NCBI GenBank assembly: GCA_025531455.1
Contig: JAMYHL010000067.1
Span: forward strand, 62,001 to 126,000
DNA: 64,000 nucleotides
DNA from: Apiotrichum sp. Y4204
Taxonomy: Eukaryota; Basidiomycota; Tremellomycetes; Trichosporonales; Trichosporonaceae
Direction: 5' to 3'
Shown here: positions 23,052-34,706 of the stretch, piece by piece
How the letters are laid out: each line of letters begins with the position of its first letter
How positions within the stretch are numbered: position 1 is the first letter of the stretch
Notes under the pieces: generated by a model
The model's input: the letters and a program-made list of their open reading frames with translations, nothing else
Databases searched by the model: none
Told to the model about the DNA's origin: nothing
Program-made: the position numbers and the translations under genes

Positions 23052-26000
23052 GCGCTACCCTGGATGGCCTGTTTATCATTGGAAACACTTTAGGCTCATC
23101 TATTCTCACGGCGCTCGCCCGAGTGATTCTTTACGCTGCGACCCACAAGGGCAGCATGGGGGATTTTCTACCATCGACGAAGTGCCTTCCACCGGATACT
23201 GCAGTCTCTCCTTCTGACTTCTACCATTATACCCTGTGCTCCATAGCTTGTACAGTACTCTGCAATATACATGTCTGGCGATTGTGGTAGACCGGGGGCT
23301 GCAGAAAATAGAGAGTGCCTGTCAGATCCGCGATCTGGTTGCAACCAGAGATTGCACCCATTGTGTTACGACCTTACGGTGAAAATGTAAAACAATCGTG
23401 AAAACAGAAGAATCACTGCAAGGCTGCTGTCTGCTCCAGAGCTCCAGAGCATGGCACATGACCGACAGTAAAATATAGGTGGTCATAAGAGCTGAGCAAT
23501 GAGATATTACATGTCATGATGAGTGTGTTTGCTGACCGAGTGTGTCGCCTTAGTGTATTTGCGTAGTGACAAAATATAACACCGCTTGGGAAATCACGGA
23601 GAAAAAAGATTACATGCACAGTGACAAAAAAGATAAAAAAATAAAAAAAAAAAACCTTTGCTTCACTGTCGCGACGAAACTGATTGTATACCATCACACC
23701 TAGTTGTGCACTATACATAGTTGGGATGCCAGGTGGGCGGTCAGCTTGGATGGTGATTAAGAAACTGCACTGTGTTACTGTGGTCTTTGAGGTCAGATGG
23801 CAACATTTCTGACCACCAAGTGGCTTCTGCCCCAGCCTCTGGCTGCTGCGAGATGATTTCTACTGTGATGCATCTCATACAACGCTTCGGACTTGACTTG
23901 CAAACACGGGCGACAACGCGAAAGACTCCCACCAGCAATCCTTACGGTAACGCAATAGTCGAGGAATGAATTACGGCATTCTAACAAGCCCCGGTCTTGT
24001 CGAGTGCGTCATCGTGGAAGGCTGTCTGCAGACGTCAGTCGTCCGATCGTCCGACCTCCGCCGCTCTTGCAATCGCGCGATCGCGTGTTGTGCGACTTAC
24101 TCGAGGCCCACGCCTGATGTCCTTACGGCGCGCCTGCGCGACGGCAGCGGCATTCACACACGATGGGGGGAGGGAGGTGGGAATCTCCTTTGACTGTTAG
24201 CGCAGTTCCGCGGGCCGTGGGGTACGTACTTGGGTGAGCTGGGATGTGGACGGCTGCCACCGCAGCGGATCAGAGGACGGATTGCCAGAGTAGCACGGCT
24301 GCTTGACCCGGCGATTGCCGAATAGTGACAGGAAGAAGCGCATATCGTGGGGCGAAAGTCTAAGTGAATTGAAGCGGTGGTGCAGGGCCGGTGGCGCGCC
24401 TGGCTGTGTGGTGTTGTCGATGGTTGATGAGATTGAGAGACAGAAATGTCAAGCGGGCATCGTTCTCAGCGACCCCGAGATATATACATGCAGTATCTGC
24501 GAGATACGTTGCACCCACCAGAATAATGCTTGATGTGCATCAAGATTATTTCCCAAAGCGTACAAGCGTTGCAGAGTGTGTATGAGAATTGCACCAAGAA
24601 TCTCCGAAAGTGGATCCGATACCGTCTGAGCAGTCGTGTGCCACGGCTGTTTGGGGAGGTGCGGAAGTGGTAGCCTCCAGACTACACTAGTGCATTGGGG
24701 GGGAGCGCTGCCGCCGGTACGCGGGTGTGGCTGTCGCAGGTGGGAAAGAAATCAGTTTGACCAGCTCGAAAGAGAAGTGCACACGCAGATGGCTTTCACA
24801 GCGAGGCAGCAGGCCCCAGAACGCTCATCGTCGGCGCAGTTCGGTTGTAAGAGGAAATCCTGGATGGTTTCGCTGGACTGTAATTTTGTGCAGCCCGGCA
24901 GCCAAGCAGAGGACATGGCTGCACGGCCCGTGTCGTGTGCCGAGTTCTTGAGACTCGTTTCGAGGTGCGGTCCAGGCATGACCAGGCCTGCGCCATCGTA
25001 CCCCTGCGCCCTTGTAGCGCTGTGTCAAGTGGTGAATGGCTGGTGGCGAGGGGGGAGGACAGGTTCGCGTCGCTGGAGATTGTTCCTCTGCGGGCGCTGC
25101 ACTGGGACGAGTCCGCGACGCGTGAAAGACTTTGGGGACAGCCTCGTCCGACCCCCAAACTAGACGCGCTAAAAGAGATCTCACACAAGTCCAGGAGTCG
25201 CGACCTCAAGTAAGGAGAGGTTGCACAGCACGCACCGTGTTTGCCGGATTGCCGGTTCATCACGACGCGCACCTGCTTGATTGTCGACGGTCGCACGACC
25301 CGCGGCGCGTCCAGCATGTCGGGCTTGTTGGGCACAGTCGGGATCGTCGGGAACCCAGAAGCCTCACGAGTAATGGAGACTGGAGTCGTACACGATTATG
25401 AGACAGAGCGTGACAATTGTTGACGTGGGGTTGGTTAGGAAGTATGGTCGAAGAGGAGGGATCAGGCCTCCATTCGCTTCTGTCAGCACCTTTCCAGTTT
25501 TCATCGGCTTGCCGACTCCCATCCACCGTCTCTATTTTTTTTTTTTTTTCAATCAACCCATGTATGTACTGTTACGCACAGCACACGACATGTACTTCTG
25601 GACTCCAAACTCACAACACACCGACATCATTCTCGACGGAGTGCTGATCGCGCTGATCACGGAACAGATTCCCGGGATCCTGTGATCGACAGCCTTGGCA
25701 CATGTGATTGGGTTGCTTCGGGACCTTGGGTCTTGTGCCTTGCCATCCTAGTGACAGACCAATCTGAAACCACGCTTAAATTAGCGTGCATGCGCCACAT
25801 TCCTGACATTCCACAATGCGCGTTGATCACATCACCAACGGCTTGCTGATCCACCCGATGTATGCAGCGACGCTGGCCTCTCAACACGCTTTCTGAGGAG
25901 AGCACAACCAAGTGCAATTTGTTTGAGACTAGTCTGTCTCCCGTTCGCCCTGAGCTCTGAACAAAGGTGGGACGCGTTGCAGAAGGGTTGGTCCTCAGTG

Positions 26001-26133
26001 CGCACACCGTCGCGTCCATGGTGCCATGGGTAAAATCAAGGCGTACGAGCAGAACTCGGACCGGTCCAAGACGTGCTTGACAGAGTCGAGCGAGCCTTGT
26101 GTCGTCGAGAAAGCATCCCCCCCCATCCCCGCG
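23052..26133. other. Gene-free 3.1 kb region
   Basis: No gene supported on either strand. Open frames up to 179 codons overlap out of phase and look random. AT-rich and homopolymer tracts occur at about 23620-23655 (A/T) and 25533-25549 (T run). The right end is the promoter of the gene at 26258. Confidence 0.5.
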
Positions 26134-26140
26134 TATAAAA
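26134..26140 (+). promoter_or_regulatory. TATA box
   Basis: TATAAAA, 118 bases before the ATG at 26258, followed by a pyrimidine-rich leader. Confidence 0.6.
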
Positions 26141-26257
26141 CTACAGCTTCTTCGTATCCATCCCCCCAACAACTGTCAACTTCACCATTCCCTCTTCGTC
26201 TTTACTGTTGACTTATAGCCTTTTCCTTGTCCTCTTCACAAGAATACTCGTCTCAAC

Positions 26258-27478
26258 ATGTCTTTCCATCCCGGCATCATCATTGTGCCGGTGTTCCTCT
26301 TGTTCATAGTCTTTTGCGGTATTATTGCCGCCGTTATGGCGTGCGTCGACAAGCTCCGCAGCGTCATCAACAACACCCGCGAGCAAGACAACACCAGTCT
26401 CGAACAGTCAGTCAAACGCACATCCCGTCTAGCTTTCTTCTCCAACCTCTCTACTCTCTCGCTCTTCAGAACCACTTCACTTTCCGGTAATAGCCAAGAA
26501 AACATCGATAACGTCCACACGACTGGCGAGCTTCCAACCATCATGAACCAGCGCCCTGCAACTGCTCAGTCCTTGTACTCAGCGCACGGCTCCATCAAGC
26601 GCCCTGAGTCGACTTACAGCCCTTACAACGAAAAGATCTACTCCGCCGACATTGGCTACCAGACTCCGTCCCGTGGTGCGAGCCCTGACCCTTCCACTGG
26701 TGCCAGCGGCCAGGAGAAGGCCCTCCCCGGCTCCATGTCGCGATGGGCGGCGTTGCGCCGCTCAGTTTTCTCCGCGCTCTCGCGCAACACACTCCCTCTT
26801 CTTCCTCGCTCTGCCTCCGCCTTGTCGACCACTTCCTCCTTTGAAATTTCGACTGCTCAAGACTACGCGTCCATGTATGGCAAGGACAAGAACCCTGCCA
26901 ACCTCACCCCAAACTTCTCGCGCGTGAGTTTCAGCGTCTTGTTCACTGTTGACCATTTTCAGCACCGCGCTCCGTCGCCCCTCCGCCAAGTCGTGACATA
27001 CACTGGCACCCCTTCGGTCTTTGTCGTCGGTGACGAGTCGGACTCGGAGTCTGACTCGGCCCACTCCGACGCCAGCGGTGTCGCCCCATTCATCCAGGTA
27101 AGTGCCACTTGACCTTCAGCTTTATAAATGTTAATCCTCCAGTTCCCCAAGCCTGCCGCTACTAGCTGCCTCTCCGCGCCCCGCCGCCCTCGTTCTCTGC
27201 CGCCCGCTTCCACTACCGCGCCTCCTGCCTTCGCGCCCACCATTGCGTCCACCATCGCGCCCGCCACCGCGTCCGCCACCTCGGCCCCCGCTGGGCAGGC
27301 CGCGCTGGTCGCGGCCTCGCCCGCCGTCTGGTTTGCCCCGCCTGGCAAGTTCACTGCTTCGCTCCTCGCCCCCATCAAGGACAACCTTGACTGCCCCGCT
27401 CGTTCTGCCCGGATCTCCGGGCCCTCATTCTTCCAGGGGCGCCAGTATGAGGAGACCGAGTTCCAGAGCCACGTTTAA
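26258..27478 (+). CDS. Membrane-anchored hypothetical protein
   Basis: Exons 26258-26923, 26963-27097, 27143-27478 encode 378 residues. Residues 6-30 form one strong hydrophobic helix (IIIVPVFLLFIVFCGIIAAV), acting as a signal anchor, and the rest is hydrophilic. After the helix come basic and Ser/Thr-rich segments, then an acidic repeat (DESDSESDSAHSD) and an Ala/Pro/Thr-rich low-complexity region; the C terminus is FFQGRQYEETEFQSHV. No domain is recognised. The first intron is only 39 nt, a multiple of three with no stop, so a retained form adding 13 residues is possible. A good TATA box lies upstream. Function unknown. Confidence 0.78.
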
Positions 27479-27696
27479 ATGATTGCCCTTTGCCGTTTAC
27501 CCATATGCTCATACCCGCCTGTCATTCTCATACTACAGTACTGTATACCTGCTTGCTCATACCTTGTCACCAGATGAAAATTTATTTTGCAGTGTTGTTT
27601 TGGCGTTAACGGGCGAGCGTTGCAACTAAGAGCACCAGCATAAACCATCTGAATTGCCATGTCATAATGGTGAGTCTTGCATCACAAATTAGAGTG

Positions 27697-29427
27697 CTAT
27701 TTAGTGTCCATTGCCTCATCTTCGTCCTCATTCTTCCCTTGTACCTCCTGTGGCACCTGGGCCTTCTCGTCTCCTTCTCGATGCAGTCTCACCAGCTCAG
27801 TTGCCATCCAAGGCCGCTTGTCCAACGCGCGGGCGACATTGGGACCAAACTTGACAACCAGGTCATCATAAGTGGGCGGTGGCGGCACGTCTGTGGGTTT
27901 GGGACGGATGAGAGTGGCCAGGAGCTTGAAGCTGACCTTCATGAGAGGCGTTTTGCCCTTTCGGGTGTCGCCAGGGTAAAGGACGCCGACAAGATTGTCG
28001 ATCACGTCGAGCTTTTCACCCTGAGTTCCCCAAAGGGCGTCGCGCACCGCGTTTGGACCCAGGGCACCAATACCCAACACAGCACCCTCGAATCGTCCGG
28101 CCGGCGGGAACTCGGCGCCCAACGGTGAGGGGAACGGTGCGGAGTGAAGTGCACGCGTGAATGTGGAAAACAGACCTGCAGGTGAGCTCCGACCTGGAAC
28201 TTGTGAGTCGAGACTTACGAGGGACAAGGCCTGGATAGCTCTGACCGTAGAGACCGACGAGCTTGGCAAGAACATCTGCTGCCCGGGTACGAAGATCGAA
28301 AGCTGACGGCTGGCCGCTCGCGGGTGTTGGAGGGTGTGGTCCAAGAGGAACAGTGAGGATGATGGACAGCAGAGGACCAAGGAATTGGTGAAGCTGTCGG
28401 GTTAGCAATCGGGGACCGCTCTACACTCACGTAGGGCTCGACGAAAAGCACGTCGTTGTCTAGGATAGCCTCGACGACGTCAATGAGACATCCGATGGTA
28501 CCAGTCGCGCCGGTGAGAGTCTTGTTGATACTCTCAGCAACCCAGCGGACGAGGTACGCCAGTACTCCAGCCACTGCCGCGTCGGAGCGTACGCTTGCGA
28601 GCGCCGCCTGGCGGTGACGCTCTGCGTCAGGGAATGAATGGTTCGACGCCCCAGACGGCGGGTTGCCAGGAAGATGGGGAATGGTCGAGGTTGGCGGAAT
28701 AAGTGCAGCCGTGAGGCGAGAGAAGTACAGCTGAAGCTCAGTAGTAAGGTGGGCCTTTGCGGTGGGTCGCAATGAGGCAGACCCAGTGGTCGGGGTAGGT
28801 GGGGGCCGTGAAGCTGCAGAGTCAGCACATCTCCAAGATCCTTAACTTACGTCCGGCACGCGACGTTGGTGCGGGGTTCTCCGGAATCGCCGGTTGGACA
28901 CCTTCTACTGCGAGCCAATGTGCCTTCCACTTGACGCCGGCAGAGTTGGCCAGCGCGGGCGGTAGCGGTTCGCGCAAGTACGTCGCAAAGTCGATCTCGT
29001 CATCCATGACGTGGTAAAGCTGTTGTGCGGCGCCGCCTGGTCCGGCCGGCACAGATACGGCGTGGAAGGGCGCTTGAGGCAGAGGTCTCGGCGGCACCAT
29101 TACGGGCTGGGGTTAGGACGGCGGGAAGCGGTTGATGGGTCATCTCCGAAGTGCTCACCTCCACATTCAATGCCTCCATCGCGTGCTCGACATCCTCGAC
29201 AGTCAACGTCGTCCGCTTGCCATGCACCATGAAATTCTTGGCCTCTTGGAGGAGAAAATGAAGGCGGTACTCGACATCGCCAGCAAGAAGATCAGCGGCA
29301 CCAGGACCGAGCGGATCAAGAGGAAGCGACGAGTGGACCTCCTGTGAAGGGTGAGTTTTGTTCACGGTCGACCACCCACCAGTACCGATTCTGTGGGATA
29401 AATTCCCATCACTTGTGGAGCGGGCAT
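27697..29427 (-). CDS. TAF6: TFIID/SAGA subunit TAF6
   Basis: Exons 29427-29380, 29341-29159, 29106-28851, 28813-28431, 28393-28219, 28175-27697; 507 residues. The N-terminal histone fold (about residues 8-78) begins GIYPTESVL and contains DVEYRLHFLLQEAKNFM and TLTVEDVEHAMEALNVEP, the pairing surface for TAF9. A middle linker follows, then the HEAT-repeat domain (ELQLYFSRLTAALI, AVAGVLAYLVRWV, LHQFLGPLLSIIL, RAADVLAKLVGLYGQ) and an acidic, disordered C terminus. TAF6 is a core scaffold of TFIID and also sits in SAGA. All joins are in phase; the first uses a GTGGGT donor. It lies in tandem downstream of LIP5 on the same strand. Confidence 0.92.
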
Positions 29428-29817
29428 GTTGAGAACAAACCGAGTGTCGACGTGGATGGTCACGCAAGCTGGTGAATGAAGGGGAATGGGACCAAGAGTG
29501 GACGGTTGTGGATGCTGTTGTTCAGAGTTGAGAGATCAATAATAAGACGAGACGCGCAGTGCACGGTATCACGGAGATCGGATACTGATGTGGAGGGGGC
29601 CCGCGAGCCGCGAGCCATGGCAAACAACAACGCATGGAATTATGGAAAATACAAGACAAATGCCAATCAATAGCGGAACCAAAATTCGGATCATAGGTTA
29701 ACAGCCTGTTAACGGGACCCCCCGCACATTAATCGACCAGGGTCGGCAGCGAGTGTAATAGGTCCAGTCCCAAAGTGCACAATACATGAGTCTACTACGA
29801 TAACTACGGAAACATCA
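29428..29817. other. Intergenic, TAF6 promoter / LIP5 3' end
   Basis: 390 bases between tandem minus-strand genes. No further gene or motif recognised. Confidence 0.5.
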
Positions 29818-31248
29818 CTACGCACGCGTCTCAGTCTTGGAAACATCAGAGCCGGCAGTGGCCAGCTCGGCAGCTGCACGCTTAGCAGCCTCTGCCCGGC
29901 GCTTCTTGAGGACATTCTCAATGAAGAACTCGCCAGCCTTGTACGACGAACGCACAAGCGGTCCAGAGGCAACATAGAGGAAGCCCATTCCCTCCGCAAC
30001 CTCCTTCCACTTGGCATACTCGGTGGGCTCCACATAACGGTCGACCTTCATGTGACGCTTGGTCGGCCGCATGTACTGGCCAAAGGTCACGACGTCGACG
30101 TTAGCCTCGCGAAGACCTGTGATGTTAGAGATGACCGTGAAAAGAAACCCCAAAGTAACTCACACTGCAGGGCATGGTGGATCTCCTCCTCCTGCTCGCC
30201 AACACCCAACATGATGGAGCTCTTGGTCAAGATCTCCTTTCCAGCAGCCTCGGCGTGGACCTTGGCAGAGCGAAGGACCTCGAGGGAATGACGGAACCCA
30301 GCGCGGCGGTCACGAACGAAGGGGGTGCAACGCTCCACGGTCTCAATGTTGTGGGCAAAGACGTCAAGACCCGATGTGGCGACCTTGCGCACAGCATCGT
30401 CACCCTTGCCGGCAAAGTCGGGGGTCAGAGCCTCGACAAGGATCTTCGGCGCCTTCTGCTTGATCTTGGAAATAGTCTCGGCGATGTGGGAGGCGCCACC
30501 GTCAATAATGTCATCACGGTCGACAGAGGTCAGGACAATGTATCCGAGTCCCCAACGTGAGATCGCCTCAGCAGTGTTCTCGGGCTCGTGAATGTCCAGA
30601 GGAGGTGGTGCGCGCGACGTCTTCACCGAGCAGAAACGGCATCCACGAGTGCATGAGTCTCCCATGATCTGTAGGACGTCAGTATGCGGCCACTCACGGC
30701 CTATCGCTATTCTTGCTCACCATAATCGTCGCTGTCGCCGTTCCTTTGCCTCCACCCCAGCACTCTCCGATGTTCGGACACTTGGCCTCCTCACAGACGG
30801 TGTGGAGCTTCAGCTCGCGCAGGTCCTTCTTAATGTCGGTATATGAGCGGCCAGTCGGAATCGGGTGCTTCAGGAAGGACGGCAGGCGCGGTCTGCAGGT
30901 CAGTCAGATGCCCACTACAACGGCTCACTGTGAGGTGTTGCCGAGAACGATGCGGTCGGCAGGGTCTGGCAGCGGCTCGCCGGAGACAAAGTCGTCAAAG
31001 GAGAGTCCGTCATCGAGCTTGGGGAACTTCCGCTTCGGCTTGTCGGTCTCGGGGGCATTGGTAGTGGTGGCGAGCGTGCGGGAGCCGCTTGCGTGAATCT
31101 GCGGAGGTGTGAGTGGAGGTCCAAAGACGCCCGCTCTTCCAGGGCGTCGAGGTGAGGTGGGGAAAGGAGAAGTGACACATACGGCATTCACGACGCGGCG
31201 GTTGGCGGTCGCACGAGCGGTGTCGATGGCGGCAGTGAGGACGCGCAT
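29818..31248 (-). CDS. LIP5: Lipoyl synthase, mitochondrial
   Basis: Exons 31248-31183, 31098-30929, 30892-30721, 30668-30164, 30116-29818; 403 residues. This radical-SAM enzyme inserts two sulfurs into protein-bound octanoyl groups to make lipoate for pyruvate and 2-oxoglutarate dehydrogenases and the glycine cleavage system. The N terminus ([18 protein letters not shown]) is a plausible mitochondrial presequence. The auxiliary-cluster cysteines C112, C117, C123 ([12 protein letters not shown]) and the SAM-cluster CX3CX2C (C142, C146, C149 in SCTRGCRFC) are intact, as is the [11 protein letters not shown] block near the C terminus. A short Lys/Ala-rich tail ends the protein. Length fits the family. 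Exon 1 encodes essentially only the presequence. Confidence 0.96.
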
Positions 31249-32061
31249 AGTGAGATGTCGTTGAGGTATATGGTCAAGAGAGAAAGAGACGAATGGGGGC
31301 TGTCTCCCTTGTCAGATCATCGATCCACTCGGTATGGGCTGCTGCATAATAAATGGGGCGACACTCGGCGCGTGGGCAGCTGGGCAGACCACTGGGCAGA
31401 CCACTGGGCAGACAACTGGGTGATGGAACGGAGCTACGGCAACGGATCAAAGGCAGGAAAAAAGTGGAGGTTTCTCGGACTTGAATGGTCAACTATTGGA
31501 AAATAACAATAAATAATATCCATCCTATTACTTGCACGTTGGAAAAACAATGGCAGGATAGGACGGGAGAATCAAAGGCTAATATGCTAATGGCTTAGTG
31601 GCGAGCACACGCGAGCATAGAGAGCAGGCACGTGGACACCGGGCACAACGTACAACGTACAACTGAGCAACTCGACCACGCGACCACCACAATTGTACAA
31701 TATACAGTACGATATACGATCATACGCGATCATAATCTGCTTCCGTCCACACGCTTCCCCGAGCAGGACTCCCGTGCAGGGGTACAGTACTGTATAAGCT
31801 GCATGCAGAATGATATCATACACTCTGCAGCTCTTGTTTGGGCCCAGGAACTGCAAATCGAAAGTGTGCGAGAGAGTTGAGTCTTTGCTGCCCTTCATTA
31901 TCACACTTCCTGTTATCTACCATTATATCAATCCTCTACAGTAGCTCTGCAATACAAGATAACAAGCACGAACACATTGGCATCCAAAGAGGACATCGTG
32001 TGGGACCGCGACTCTTAGGGTCTTGCCTTACGACGACCCCAAGGTCTGATTCATCGCGACG
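31249..32061. other. Divergent intergenic region with 12-bp tandem repeat
   Basis: Between the LIP5 start and the zinc-finger gene start. At about 31379-31415 the unit GGGCAGACCACT is repeated three times. Remaining sequence is unremarkable and should hold both promoters. Confidence 0.55.
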
Positions 32062-34523
32062 ATGCCGGAGGCCGACGAGCTGCGTTGGGTGCTCGTTAAC
32101 AAGTGAGTCTCACGGACATATCCGTATTGATACTCAGGTCTCCAGTGTCACAGCCTGGCGAAGAAGGCGACAGTCGTCGTGATACACGCAGCCCAGGTGG
32201 AACATCAGATACAGCGACACAAGTCGCTCAGCGCAGTCTATCTGAACTGGTAGATGTGCAGCGCATCCTGAGACTTGATGCGGACGGCATCGTTCACCTC
32301 ACACCAGCTCCAGAAACTGAAGGTGATGTGACATTGGATGCCAAAGTGGACCAGAACACCACACATGCGTCCCACTGTCTCGAGAATCCGCCCTCCACAA
32401 CGCAGGAGTCAATCGAGGCAGCGTCAACCACGGCGGTCTCTCCGCATATCAACGTGCTGGAGGAATCACTGGGCTCACCCTTACGAGATTTGCCATTGAC
32501 TACACCGGCTGAATCGTTGACTAGCCAAGCCATCAAACTTCCGTCTCCCGTCCCAAGTCTCAGCCCTGCCAATGGCACGCCCGCATCGACCTCCACACCA
32601 TCAGAACGTCATGCGAACGAGCACGGGGACGATGCTGTGGAGAGAGCGCATCGCCGCCCACCGCCCTCACCGAGGGAACAGACGCCCACTCAAGGCGCAT
32701 CACATCTCTTTCGCGACGGTAAATACGAGCTCGTGCCCCTGTCGATGTCGCCTATATCTCCCGCTCGGCGTATTGTGTTATCGAGTGGCCCTTCCAGCGT
32801 TGGATACCTCAATAAGAAGGATGAGGCACCATCCCCGGTGTACATGGCCGTCCCCGTGCAGGAGGATGTGAAGCCGAGGGTTGCACTGACCGGGGAACCG
32901 GTAAATCAGGCGTTTGTTGTTCTGGACATCTCAAGGAAGACGCGTGATACGTTGATCGCTCGCGGAGTCTATGGTGAGTCATGACTTTCTCGATCATATG
33001 CTGAGACAGACCCATTCCGCGACGACTGGTACGACAACGACTCGCGCAAAAGGCGCTCAGGCATGCAGAAGTGGCTTCACGAATCGGGTGCGCTCGTTCG
33101 GGGCTCCAAAGGAGCGGCGTCACGCCCACGCCCTCCCGAGAGCATTCCCGACAGGTTTCTCCTGCGTTCGGGACCCGCGCTTGTCGAACCGTGGGCCAGC
33201 GTGCTTACAGCTGAGAGCCTGTTGAATCGAGTCGGAGAGTATGTGTGCGGGTGGAAGGGATGCGGGTCTCTTCTGAACAGCGAAAACAATCTTGTCAGAC
33301 ATGTTCGCCATCGCGAGCACGCCATGCAAGGCGTGTTCACTGTCGGGGTGAGTCTGGCCCTTGAAATCAAGCTCACCAGATAGCAATATGGCGAGATAGT
33401 TCTTTATCGGTGTCATTGGCGGGACTGTGATGGACCCTGCTTTGATTCGGTACAGGACCTGTTGCAACACATTACCGCGCTCCACACTTCCAAGGTCCTG
33501 GTCTGTCCCTATGGAGGTAAGCAATGATTACTTCATTCAGACATCCAATGTGCCCCATCATGAATGTTGCTGACATTAGACTGCAATTTGAGATCACATA
33601 ACGTCTCACATCTCCAACGTGTAAGCACAGATCCCCCAATGTTGCTCACTTCTCAGCATGTCATGAAGCAACACGACGATGGCACGGACGAGGTCCGTGT
33701 TCGTGTCGATATGCCTTGGCACCCCAAACCGAAGCCCTTACCGCCACTTCCGACTTCCATTCGTCCAGATGAGCTGGTTACGGCCCCTGTTCGCCCTGCG
33801 GCGTCACGCACGGCCGCCCGCGCCGAATGGGTGCGTAACCGCGTTCTCAACAACTGTTTTGCCGGCGAGGACCCCGTCCTGCACGTCGTCCATCCGCCGC
33901 CTATGTTACAACATATAGAGAGCGGAACGGCTACGCCTGTGTCTCAGGCACCGAGGAACTCGACCCCAATTGTGGATTCGGAAGCGGAGCTGGTGCCTGT
34001 GCGCCGGAAGAAGCGCAAAAGGGTGTTTGGCACCAAGGCGAAGTACGTTGCGAAGAAGTCGAAGCTCTCACACGCTTTCGACCTGCATGTCACAGACGAC
34101 GAGAGGGATGAGCTTGTCGACCTTACTGACGACGTCGACGAGGAGCGGTCACTACCCGTGGTCGCCATGCCCACGCGGCGGAAAGCTGTGTCCAAAGTCT
34201 ATGTCGACATCCCCTTCGTTCGCCCGTTTCGGCGACGCGGTGAACGCGTGCACTTCTACGACCTTTCGAACCCATTGGAGAGTGGGTCGTCTCAAAGCGC
34301 TTCACTGGCCTTGGATATGAACGGCGGAACTGGCGATGAGGGGCAACTGGGTGCAGAAGGGGAGGAGGAAGAGGAGGAAGAGGAAGAAGAGGAGATGTGG
34401 CAACCGGAAACGGCAAGTATGCCTATGCCCTCCAGGCAGCTTCCAACCCGTCCGACAAAGTCTCCGGCGAGCACGGCAGACCACGATGACGATTTTCATA
34501 GTTGCGTGTCCAGCACCTCGTGA
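32062..34523 (+). CDS. Three-finger C2H2 nuclear protein
   Basis: Exons 32062-32102, 32138-32973, 33010-33347, 33384-33516, 33580-33620, 33657-34523; 751 residues. The first ~290 residues are disordered and Ser/Pro/Thr/Glu-rich. Three tandem C2H2-like fingers follow: C372/C377/H390/H396, C415/C420/H434/H439 and C446/C451/H464/H469. Two introns interrupt this zinc-finger region, which supports the exon joins. Further on are a basic cluster (RRKKRKRVF, likely nuclear localisation), an acidic stretch, and a run of about 14 Glu residues near 34350-34395, with a Ser-rich end. This looks like a chromatin or transcription factor; no specific orthologue recognised. The second exon join to GDPFRDDWYDND was chosen by phase and reading-frame continuity. 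Confidence 0.82.
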
Positions 34524-34706
34524 TCTTTCGTTCAAGAATCGGTATAAGGTGACAGTTATCCGTGATAGCGGCTGTATGTGCAAGATGCGCCTATCTCTGC
34601 GCGTCTCTAGGTACAACTCAATTTTCGCATTGAGCCAGGTCCATTGTCCTTGTATCGTGATGCATACGTTGTACAGTACTTCTTCTACGTGATGAGATGG
34701 TCTCGG

